Assembly (NCBI RefSeq): GCF_032062135.1
Contig: NC_092859.1
Coordinates: forward strand, 29,521,319-29,585,318
Source: Pyxicephalus adspersus
Lineage: Eukaryota; Chordata; Amphibia; Anura; Pyxicephalidae
Direction: 5' to 3'
Length of the DNA: 64,000 nucleotides
Below the pieces are notes generated by a model. That model was not told the origin of the DNA. It saw only the letters and a list, made by a program, of their open reading frames with translations, and searched no databases. Both the position numbers and the translations under genes were made by a program. Shown here piece after piece: positions 22,981-34,355 of the stretch. Each line of letters starts with the position of its first letter. The stretch's first letter is position 1.

Positions 22981-24600
22981 TATAGATCTCGCGGATAGAT
23001 TGTCGCGGTACAGCATCTAGCAGTAGTCAGCCATCATGCTTTCATTCTGGAAACCTTGGTAGCGCTGCTCCATCAACTGAATGTCCTGGTGAAAACGTTC
23101 TCCTTGTTCGTCACTCACCATAGCAAGATTTTCCGGGAGGAATTGTAGATGTGAGTACAAGATTATTATTCTTAATGACATGTGACAACCCAGTTTCTGG
23201 TATAAATGAAGCAGATTCTGAACTTCTTCCATGTATGCAGGAGACTTATGGTTGCCCAGGAAATTTTCACACAGCCAGTTGAATGCATCCCAAGCTTCTA
23301 GCTCAGCTGCTGAGAGAGATTGTTTGAAAACATCATCCTGCAAAACAGACTTGATCTGGGGCCCTAAAAATATCCCTTTCTTCATTTTTGCAGTGCTTAT
23401 GTTTGGAAACTTCTCAACAAGGTACTGAAAACCCATGGTGTTTGATCGACCCATGCCCATTACAAGGCTCTTCATCAAGCTTAACCTTAAATGAAGAGGT
23501 GGCAGAAATATTTTATGTGGATCAACCAGAGGCAGAAACAACTAGCTTGTTCCAGGCTTATAGGTATCTCTTGGTAGCCAATCACGCTTCACATATTGGT
23601 CTCCCGTAGATCAGCTGTCCCACAAGGCATAGGAAACAGCAATATTTTTTTGAATCCTTGCATTCCCATCAGCAAGCCAATGACCTTTAGATCCCCACAG
23701 ATGTTCCACTGGTGTGTTTTACACTGGATTGCTTCAAGTAGTAACTTCATGTCGTCATAGGACTTCTTTAGGTTATCGGAATGGGCAATCGGTAAACTTA
23801 GTTTGGAAATACAATTATGCAGTAAGACTGCTTTCAAGCTTCCTTTAGAGGAATCAATGAAGATACGCCATTCAGATGGAAGATGTTCTTGTGACAAACT
23901 GTTAAAGAGTGCATTTATATCATGACAGTAGCACAGTGAGCCATCACTAGTAAAGAACGTTGTCAAGTTATGATTTAGTTTTCTGTAGAGAGTTAGAATT
24001 ACACCATTTGCAAGCAAGTGCTTCTGTTTAAGCCTTGAAGCAAGAGGTTCTGCTTTGTCTTTGGAGAGATTTAGATCACAAACAAGATCATTCAGCTCTA
24101 CTTGGGTAAAGGTCTCTGGTTCTGAATCTTCATCGGCCAAGTAGTCAGGATCAGGTGATCCGGGGATGTAACTGGCTGCAACTCCAGCCCATTCCTCATC
24201 ACCTTCTACAGAAGCAAGTCCATCATGTGGCGGTACCAGAACTGGCAATGAATCATCATGGGGAACAGGCCTAATTGCAGAATCGAGACTGGTGATATAC
24301 AATTTTGTGCTTAGTTTTACCCGAGAATCCACTTTTGTTGACGTGGTAAAAATAGCAGTCGATTAGATGGTCTCGTGGTTCTCTCCACACCGTCGGGATT
24401 GCAAATGGCGTTGCTGCTTTACGCCGATTTAGCCATTCACGCAGTCTGTTGGTACAACTGGTACAGATGACATGTGGAGCCCCAGATTTTTCCTGGTCAC
24501 CAAGCGGACAGCTGAAATATAATTTACAAATATTTTTAAGTTCTGTGGTAATTTGGTGGCATTGTGCTTTTATTGTGAATGAGCCACACACGTAACAGAA
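22981..24600 (-). pseudogene. Broken gene of an uncharacterised multicopy, probably transposon-borne family
   Basis: Three successive blocks on the - strand make one ordered protein. Block 1 (24600 to about 24300) has CYVCGSF, CTSCTNRLREW and WREPRDHLIDCYF, which look like a zinc-binding N-terminus. Block 2 (about 24300-23652) starts around SAIRPVPHDDSLPVL and has VELNDLVCDLNL, EWRIFIDSSKGSLKAVLLH and ICGDLKVIGLL. Block 3 (23541-23017) has LVDPHKIFLPPLHLRLSLMK, GPQIKSVLQD, SDEQGERFHQDIQLMEQRYQ and MMADYC. From memory, this order matches a multicopy family found in arthropods, cnidarians, fish and frogs with no assigned function. Breaks: a frame change near 24300; another in the T7 run at 23645-23651, after which CCFLCLVGQL continues in a new frame; further stops at about 23541-23582; and TAG where the family has Trp after DYC, with MLYRDN readable beyond it. 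Upstream in-frame TGA precedes CYVCG, so the true start is unseen. Confidence 0.75.
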
Positions 24601-25130
24601 ACTGGATCAACCAATTTCTAGGCATGATGACAAATGAAATCAATCGCAGTTAGTGCGGTCTCACCTTAAAAAAAGAAAATTGTTGTTAAATGTTGCAATA
24701 TGTTAAGGCTATTTATAACAAACTTCACACAGTATATAATTAGTTGCATCACAAAAACTAGAGGAAAACTCAACACAGATTTGAAATCCGCATTAAAAAT
24801 ACTACAAAGCCCACCTAAAATTATATCTGATGAAAATGACATGTTGACCTGTGTAACCTTAGAAATCTAAAGAATAAATAAAAACATATGTATGTAAAAG
24901 CAGGGATAGATAGATTGGGTTCCAAAAGAGGGACAATCGCTTAGTAGGCTTTTTTAAAATCTAAAATAAAATTTGCAAGCATCCCTTGGTTTCCTTGCAA
25001 TATAAAGCCTGGAGTAGCATATTTACTCTTCTGTATAACACAAATTCATCCTGCTGGTGTTACTGCTACAGGAATGGGTGTTGTTCAGCTTTAAGGAACT
25101 GTATAAGACATTAGCCTCACGTTGCATGAG
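24601..25130. other. Flank between broken gene and TMEM178B 5' region
   Basis: No gene was seen. It might contain the missing 5' exon or end of the broken family gene, but no terminal repeat or start codon context could be identified. Confidence 0.4.
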
Positions 25131-25138
25131 TGACGTCA
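25131..25138 (+). promoter_or_regulatory. Palindromic cAMP response element
   Basis: TGACGTCA is a perfect full CRE, the binding site of CREB/ATF dimers. It lies about 1.45 kb upstream of the TMEM178B start codon in repeat-poor sequence. The match is direct. Use as a TMEM178B control element is inference. Confidence 0.45.
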
Positions 25139-25757
25139 TCTGTTCTTGGCTGAAGCCTTTCTGTATTCTGTCTCTGGTTTCCAACCAAGGCTGCAGGCTG
25201 ACTGTATGCACAAGGCACAGATTCCCAGGTGAACTGATCAACTGCCTTTTTCTTTATTCCTATTAATTGCAGAATGCTGATCTCACAGTAATTGCATTTC
25301 AGACAGCTACTGTGCTTAATTATGGATATTTCAGTGCTGCTGATCTAAATTAGATGCAGATTTGCACTTCCTCTGTGCTGCATGCATTTTTTTTTTCTCA
25401 TTTTGTTGATGTTTAATGTTTGCCTGAATGTTGGTTTAGCTGTATTTAGTCCAGATCAAGCTCTGTGGTGTTCACCTTGTTTAAAGCAACAAGGATAAAA
25501 ATCAAGATTGCTAAGCCCTATCTTTCTCCACTGCTTGATCTGATCTAGGATGTATTGTTGCTGAGACTGGGAGGATAAGATAAGATCTTGGATTATTTGG
25601 CAGCATGAACCAGGCTGCAATCCTAAACCCTATTTAAATAAAGCTTTCAGGCACCCTTTAGTAGCTGGCAGAGGGTGTTGATACAGCTATTTGCCTTTAA
25701 AGAGACTGATAAGGCTGTTAGATTGAATGCTGCTGTCCATGGTGCTGAAATCTTTCC

Positions 25758-25791
<34 letters not shown>
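25758..25791. repeat. CT microsatellite in presumed TMEM178B 5' region
   Basis: About 16 uninterrupted CT units. Such pyrimidine tracts near promoters can bind GAGA-like factors or form triplexes. Here it is simply a simple repeat, and it produces spurious Ser-Leu and Arg-Glu open frames on the two strands. Confidence 0.9.
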
Positions 25792-25794
<3 letters not shown>

Positions 25795-26556
25795 CTCCAC
25801 CCCCACCACCTCACCTTCCATTTCAGAGGAGACCAAGAGGAGCATTTCAGAGGATGAGACATAGGAATACAAGAGTAAAGAAATCTTTCAGCTGATGATT
25901 ATATGCTTGCTGACAGTCAACACCTAGAGCAGTGAATGGAAGAACAGGGTGGAATCTCAAGGTTTGATGTACATGTTGTGAAACAAAGGAACAGTCTGCT
26001 TGCCCACAGGGAGATTGCTTCCAGAGACACAACAGGGAGTCTAAATTGCTTTGCTGAGGGCGATCTAGCCCTGTGTAGCTAGACACCCAACGCCGCACAT
26101 GGTTTGACCAATGCTGGGAGGTAAGTGCACCATATTTTTCGCAAAGAGGACACGGTGGGGGTTCACATTTCATTTGGATATCCCATCTGCTTTGCTCAAG
26201 TTCCATCTCCTGTTCCCTTAAGGAGACTGTTTACAGGCAACCTGCTGTCAACATAACATTGAGGCCATCAGACTGAAAAAGAAAGGTGGCTTGATCAACC
26301 ATGATTCACTTTCTGAGCAAGGTACTTCATTTTGGAGGTCAGTTGGTAGGCTGAAGTGAGAAGACATTGCCATTTGCTTTTTTATTGTATGAGGAGTTGG
26401 GTTCAAACTAATGACTTACCAGCTACTGACATTAAACAGAACTGTTAAATGGATTGGATTTTATGAACGTCAAGGTTTGAACGCAATTCTCTTGGTTACC
26501 ACAGCAGAGCCTGTGGGTTCTGTCTGGCCTCCAGCACAAAGACTACCATCCTTTGA

Positions 26557-28437
<1,881 letters not shown>

Positions 28438-28595
28438 TGGCCCTGAATTAAATCAAGCTCTCCAAGGCTGGAGAGGATACACTTTCATCAGTGAAGCTGG
28501 GTGATCTAGCAAACCTGGGATAGATTTCTTAAAAGTAAATTGCTTTTTTTAGCAAATGTTTTCAATCCTGGACCAGATCCATTTCAGGTTTGCTG
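28438..28595 (+). mobile_element. Palindromic MITE (copy 5), right arm truncated
   Basis: The left arm is complete (CAAGCTCTCCAAGGCTGGAG, AAGCTGGGTGATCTAGCAAA) and the centre TTTTAGCAAATGTTTTCAAT is present. The right arm stops after CATTTCAGGTTTGCTG. The remainder of the arm is missing, a deletion that would abolish most of the hairpin. Confidence 0.85.
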
Positions 28596-29931
28596 TTTGA
28601 AAATCTGCTTTTTCAGTATTTGGCCACCAGTCATCAGCAGATTTTTTGGGACTGGGAAGATATTCAACAACTGAAGGTAAAACTAGCTAAATATGGGATA
28701 TTCACTATAAAGCAGAACTTAAAAAATGCGAACAGACATGCTTTGTCTTTTCTGTAGTAAAACAAACATACCTGCCTGTTCTCTGGCTTCTTGCAATATA
28801 GACTAAGCTTTGGTGCCTGGTGAATCAAGATAGTCAAAAGACCGGAATGCCGAGAAAAAATCTGGCAACAATGTTGGGGGTGATGGAGTCAGACTTGGTT
28901 CCCATTTAAATTAATATAGGTTTTTACGCGTTTCTATGAAATATTTATTTTTTCTGGGCCTGATACTTTGTCAAAGGTCACTTAAAGTCAAACTCTAGAC
29001 CTCGAATGCTGTTTCCTAGTTCCTAAAATGAGCTTGTAAGTACTTAATAAACAGAGTTCTGTAGTTGTCAAAAGAAAACCTCTCAAAAGAAATGTGGTGG
29101 AACATATCCCCGACTATGTGGCCTTTATGATTCCTAAGGTCTGTGCATCACAATCAACAAAAATTACTTCTCTAGCTGCATTAACATATTAGGATTATAT
29201 CAGATGTTTGTTTTGGGGTTTAGATTTATTTTAAAGTAATTATTTCACCAAAACAGTGGGGATGGACATCCACTGGACCCTTACAGAGATTTACCACTTC
29301 CTGTGCTGCTAACAACTACATTCAGGAAGTGAGAAAAAATAATTGAAGGTAACAAAGATAGAAATAAAACCTTATTATTATAATTATTATTATTTTACTG
29401 TTACTATTTTTAATAGAGTTGGGAAAGACTACTGTTTCTTTGTTGTAGTTTTCTTCGCACTTCTTGTCTTGTAAAACTGTTGCCAGAAGTGAAATTGGGG
29501 TAAATCTCTCTAATGGTGCCCCAGATATTTGTTAAAATTTGACATAAATTCCAATCCCTCTACTAAAATAGGATTTTGATGTGACATGCACTTTAATGAC
29601 CTCTTTTTCCAAATATGCCAGTTTTCTAGCTGTAATTTTGGTTTCTGGGCAATTGGTGTATTTTCCCAAAACAAATATGCAAATGCATACATTTCTAAAA
29701 CTTGTATTCAGTGACTCAGAAATGACTAAAGCCAGTGTGTCAGAATAACAACAGGCAGTCAGCTATTTTAGAAGGCGTTCAGTAATGGCCACTCACATAC
29801 CTCTCTCTGACAAGCTTACTTCACTATAGGATTGTCTTATGTCGTGAACATTTTGTGCTTACATTTCTTGGGTTGAAGCTCTCACACCAAAACCAACTAA
29901 GCCAATTTTCAGGAAAATGATCGTACTACAA
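28596..29931. other. Intron sequence, nothing recognised
   Basis: No exon, RNA gene or repeat family that I could match. A short ATT-type simple repeat lies near 29375-29395. Confidence 0.5.
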
Positions 29932-30110
29932 CAGGGGTGCCCAACTGGTAGATCGCAAAGGCAATGCGAGTAGATCGCGGAGCCCTGCCTTTCAAAATAA
30001 ACTCTACAGAACACAGGAGTTATTAAGTCCAAGTTTCTATTGTTGGTAGATCATTTTGACTTGGTCATTTTAAAAGTAGCTTGCAACCCAAAAATGTGTG
30101 GGCACCCCTG
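29932..30110 (+). mobile_element. 179-bp hAT-type MITE (family H2)
   Basis: It starts CAGGGGTGCCCAACTGGTAG and ends GTGTGGGCACCCCTG, so the first 10-11 bases are inverted at the end. It is flanked by exact 8-bp duplications TACTACAA (29924-29931 and 30111-30118), diagnostic of hAT transposition. TAGATCGC repeats occur inside. It has no coding capacity. Confidence 0.92.
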
Positions 30111-31882
30111 TACTACAATATAATGGGAAATAAAGTGATGATAGGCCTGACCTCTGCATAGCCTATTTTTCTAGCATGGTTAGAGCTGGATAACAGGGAG
30201 ATGCAGCCTAGTAAATCAGAGATTAGTGTTGTTGCCTTTTTGTAAATTAACTGAAAGATTATTCTTTGGGATGAGTTTGAAACACAATAGGTGATGACTA
30301 CAGTTGCCCCATTACCAACAAGACAAAAAAATTAAAGTTGAATAAACTGAAACGTAAAAAATTATGCTCCCTTGCCGAAACCGGCATTTTCAAATGTTCT
30401 GCTTCCAAATTTGGGATCGGGCAATGACATAACTCCCACACATACAGACAGGAGTTTTTTGATTCTTGGCAGCTATGTTGGGATTGATGTGCAAAGCAAC
30501 AGGTTGACCCAGAACTTTCACAGGGCTTCCTCTCTTCTATGTAGAGAAAGGTTAATTCCAGTTTGTAGAGAAAGGTTATTTGTGGAAGCTGTCACCCATT
30601 TTTTGTGTTTTCTCAATTCCCACTCCCACAAAACACTTCTTTTGGGTATAATATGTTTAATTGCAGAAAATACCTTTTTCTATGCTTTCAGTCTTAGAAG
30701 TGAATGATGGAAAAGAGACAAAACCACAAGCATCCCGCTGCTCCCTACTTGATGCCCTTGACTACAACCTGGTATACCTTACCACATACCTGGCTTGCTT
30801 CTTATAACTGGAATTAATATTGGTGGCAAGTGGTGACTAATCAAATTAACTTGTCCAGGTCCTAAATGGTACATTTTCACATTTCTACATTTCCATTGAA
30901 TTATGGCAGATATTAGAGGGGCGACGTTTTCAAAAGCTATAATGTCCAAGGCCAATACGTGGGAATTAGTTATGTTCCAGCACCCTGGCTATGAAGATAA
31001 GGTAGATGCAGAGCAGCCATTGTTTTAGTGAATAGAAACTTGTTCCATGGAAACCATAATAAAAACTAACAAACTGCAATGGAAAACATCAGGGTTAGTT
31101 ACAGAATGCTGCACTTTTATTCTGATTCCTTGATCTTTGGGTAATCAACTATTTTGCTGCCGTTTTTTGGGGGGGGGGGGATCTCCAGTCATTTTTTGGC
31201 AGTTCTTAGATTCCAACCAGATCCTTATCTAGGCCAGGAAGGGGAGGGCAGAAAACATTTACCCCCCACCTTTCTGTACCAGATCTGACTGCAATGTTTT
31301 TACAAGGGGGAGAGGGCCATGTTACATCTTCAGATGGTGGGATTGAAGTAACTTCTGGGGACATTATCAACCTTTTTTTCAGTGTGTGTCTATGTTTTGA
31401 TTTTTAAACACAAACAGCAGGCTGGAAAAGTGTCAGTTTTGAATTAAAGAGAAAGTTTTAGGCTAAAACATTTTTTAAGGAATTTGTGTATCTTCAATGT
31501 TGCCCTCAATACTGCATGAAAAGATTCTGCCCCTGCTACAGGGTGTTTATCAAGAACATTTTTACATTGGTACATATCCCCTATCTTAGTTCCGTGCTGC
31601 CTATGCCCTAACAGTAATTTGTGTATTAGCCAAAAAATTGGTGGGATTTAACTATGAGAAATTTTTTTATAGACTTCGATGGAGTTTGGTGCTAAATTTG
31701 GATTTTGTGGCAGTTTTGCTCATCATTATTTAGGGAGGGATAGATTATATTATTGCCTTTCTTTATCAATAAAGCTACTGATCACTATTATGTCAGAGCT
31801 GACAAGTGGTGAAAATGAAAAAGATGTCTTAATTACATAGTAATATTTTAATTTAAGCGTACCTGAACTCAAAGTTTTTACT
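30111..31882. other. Intron sequence, nothing recognised
   Basis: No exon or repeat family was identified. A 12-base G homopolymer lies at 31169-31180. The 111-codon open frame at 30372-30707 has no recognisable domain. Confidence 0.5.
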
Positions 31883-31886
31883 TTAA

Positions 31887-33285
31887 CCTCCCTAGCGGCT
31901 CATTTCTTTCTGATTTTATATGTCTAAAAGCAGTACATTGTTTTTCATGAAAACTTATTTTACAGTATAATATAATAGTATGAGTATAATAAAGTTTAAA
32001 ACACAAAATCATGTAAAAACAATAAACTGAATAAATTAAAAAATCTATATATTTAAAAAAAATGTTTTAAATTTTTTAAATTTAAAAAAAAAAAAATACA
32101 AAATATAATTATACTAATATATATACAGAGAGGCACGTAGCCGTAAGAATTAGGCGCAGTGCCTACATGACCGGGTGCTGGGGCCTAGCCCAGAGCTTTT
32201 AAGGGGTTAAGAAAAAAGGTAGTGTTGCCAGAGGGGGCTGGGCTAGTGTACAACGTGGGAGAGGAGGAGATTAGGAATGGGAGATGTTAAAAGGGGCTGG
32301 ACGATAGTGAGAGGCCCTCTTTTGGACAGAAAAAGTTTCCCACCCACCCTCCCTCTTATGTTTGGGTAGAGTTGAGAGGTGGGTTCGTTTTAGAGGTTGG
32401 GGTCTTGGAAGGCAGGGATTCAGTGTATTGAAAAGGGGTGGATTTTGGCAGGGGGGATCCCCTTTGGTGGGGTCTCCCCTTTATGGTGAACGGATGATTA
32501 TGGCTCCTGAAGGCAGTGCTGGGCAGCTAGGGGCCAAGGTGGAGATGTTGGAAGGGTTCAATTCTTGTTGGGTGGGATTTTGCCTTCTGAGACCTGCAGC
32601 TTGGTTGTTTGGGTGTATAATTGGGAGTTTGATAACATTATGGATACTGTTGTAATGGTTATGTATTATTAAAAGGGGAATTAAGTTGTTGGTTCATTAA
32701 GCTATATTCAATGTAATATGTTAACATTATATAATCCCGTTTAATAATAATAATTATATTAATAATGGAGTGTTATGTTAATTTATGTTAATGTATGCTT
32801 ATCAAAGTGTAAAATGTAATTTATTTTGGCATTTATTTATTTGGATATTTGTTTATTAATTATTTGGAAAGTTAAACTTTATTTATTAGTGTTTTAAATA
32901 AACGGCTGCTTGCCAGCCAATTTAAATCCAAGATTTTGTGTTGGGGTATTTAATTGGGGGGAGTGGCTGGTATGCAGCGGGAGTTTGGTAGTAGAAGGTA
33001 GTCATGACAATGGTGTTTATAAGGGATGGGCTAGAAGGTCCGAGCTACCCGCGTCATGTAAAATAAATGTTCTTGAAAACAATGTACTGAATTTACCCTT
33101 ATAAATCCAATGTATTGTGTTCAATACAGTTATTTTGTATTGAATGCAATACAAATGGATTTTGAATTTCCCGCCCCATCTTGCCGGCAGCGTACACATG
33201 CACCAACGTCAGCGGGAACTCCCCAGGGACTCATCAGGTGCAGAAGCTGGCCGGAGGAAGAAGAAAGAAGACGGAGATCGTGGCG
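31887..33285 (-). mobile_element. piggyBac-like MITE, interrupted by a 0.94-kb repeat
   Basis: It follows TTAA (31883-31886) and begins CCTCCCTAGCGG. Its left part (to about 32117) and right part (33055 to about 33285) together match the reverse complement of the element at 38547-39131, including ATGTCTAAAAGCAGTACATTG, the AT-rich centre, GTATTGAATGCAATACAAATG and GGAGGAAGAAGAAAGAAGAC. The 38547 copy has no sequence corresponding to 32118-33054, so that stretch is an insertion. Similarity stops near 33285 and no second TTAA-flanked end was found. Confidence 0.75.
32118..33054 (+). repeat. 0.94-kb interspersed repeat of unknown class (family X), copy 1
   Basis: This inserted block contains TGCCTACATGACCGGGTGCT near its start, a G-rich purine-biased first half, an AT-rich second half, and the polyadenylation signal AATAAA (32897-32902) followed by CGGCTGCTTGCCAGCCAATT. 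A copy in opposite orientation lies at 41090-41990; 29 of 30 bases agree around AATAAA. Single unit length, a poly(A) signal and lack of terminal inverted repeats suggest a solo LTR or SINE-like retroelement, but TG...CA ends were not found. The 97-codon open frame at 32362-32655 is not conserved in the other copy as far as can be seen. Confidence 0.6.
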
Positions 33286-33309
33286 CTCAAGACAGAATAG
33301 GAGCGCAAT

Positions 33310-33346
33310 GCCTCCTGGGATACCCAGATGTCATGCATCCCAGGAG
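33310..33346. repeat. Perfect 11-bp hairpin
   Basis: CCTCCTGGGAT pairs with ATCCCAGGAGG across a 15-base loop. It is in a GC- and CpG-rich stretch (about 33170-33610) that gives many overlapping chance open frames on both strands. Confidence 0.75.
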
Positions 33347-33796
33347 GCTTTTGGCTTTTTCCTGTGCACATGCCCTGTTCTCGGGCATGCGCAGAAGGAG
33401 CTCTTTCTTTAATGGGTGCAATCCACCCATTTTCCACATCTAAGTCACACAGTCTCGTGCCTGCGCAGTGCGGTATTTGGCGATGTATGAAGAAGGAACC
33501 AGGAAGAGGATGGCGGCGCCTGGTGCTTTGTTTGTGCCGGACCGAAGAAGAATGCCGAGACAACGCGGGACCCAAGCGAAGAAACCTCCCAATGGCCTGA
33601 CGAATCTGTGGGATTGTGGGAGTTTAAGCAGTCTACGTGTCATAATTTGAAGATACATTTACCAAAAGGTAATATCTGGGATTTTACTGAAATCATTGTG
33701 GGCAAAATAATTCTGTTCATGCTTACTTTTGATTTTGGTACCCCTGCCAAATTTTTGACCCCCATTGCAGCAGCAACACAGCTGGATCAAAATTGC

Positions 33797-33875
33797 CTGT
33801 GATTGGCTGAGGAAAGGTAAACCCTGATGACAGCTCAAGCGTCATCAGGATTTTCTTTTCCCCAGCCAATCACAG
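33797..33875. repeat. Long hairpin with about 32-bp arms
   Basis: CTGTGATTGGCTGAGGAAA pairs with TTTTCCCCAGCCAATCACAG, and CCTGATGAC pairs with GTCATCAGG across a short AGCTCAAGC loop. A few mismatches and bulges lie between the two paired blocks. It is either the core of a foldback element or a precursor-like RNA hairpin if transcribed within the intron. Confidence 0.8.
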
Positions 33876-33946
33876 AGTACTAGAGGTGAATGAATGGGGA
33901 GACTTGACCATTTAGCCTCTAGTGTCCGGGGATCCTATGGGACTCC

Positions 33947-33983
33947 TGTGTTCTTGGATAGAAAGTCTCTATCCAAGAACACA
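33947..33983. repeat. Perfect 16-bp hairpin
   Basis: TGTGTTCTTGGATAGA is followed after a five-base AAGTC loop by its exact reverse complement TCTATCCAAGAACACA. It is 71 bases after the long hairpin. Confidence 0.85.
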
Positions 33984-34177
33984 TACAACTAGTAAAGAGC
34001 TGTCGACTCTGCTCCCCTGATTGCTCTTGCAATTCTACACAGTCCCAAAAAATAACCCAAATTTCCCCCTAATTTAATTTATTGGAGTTCGATTTCGAAG
34101 TTCGATCATCCGAACAATATTCCCCTATTCTATCAAATACCTGTCGAATCGAATAGTGAGATATTCGACCAACACTA

Positions 34178-34355
34178 ATTACCACAGTCTAATGTCAATT
34201 TGGGGGGGCAACTAACTAACTGCATGATTTTGGAATGTAGTAGGAACCTGGACTACCCAGAGGCAACCCACGCAAACACGGGGAGAACATACAAACTCCA
34301 CGCAGATAGTGTCCTGGCTGAGATTCGAACCTGGAACCTAGCGCTGCAAACACCT
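34178..34355 (-). mobile_element. SINE, - orientation, 3' truncated
   Basis: Reading the - strand gives the GGTTCGAATCT B-box region, GACACTATCTGCGTGGAGTTTG, CTCCCCGTGTTTGCGTGGGTT and the start of the body, then ends. It abuts TATTCGACCAACACTA at 34161-34177, a sequence resembling the end of another TIR element. Confidence 0.8.

Noticed and set aside
25675..25872. Ser-Leu and Arg-Glu repeat peptides on both strands
   Set aside because: They are translations of the CT microsatellite.
32362..32655. 97-codon Gly-rich open frame in repeat family X
   Set aside because: It lies inside a repeat and is not evident in the second copy at 41090-41990.
33110..33658. Several 60-113-codon open frames on both strands
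   Set aside because: They overlap in all frames within a GC-rich transposon-derived stretch; low stop density there comes from composition.
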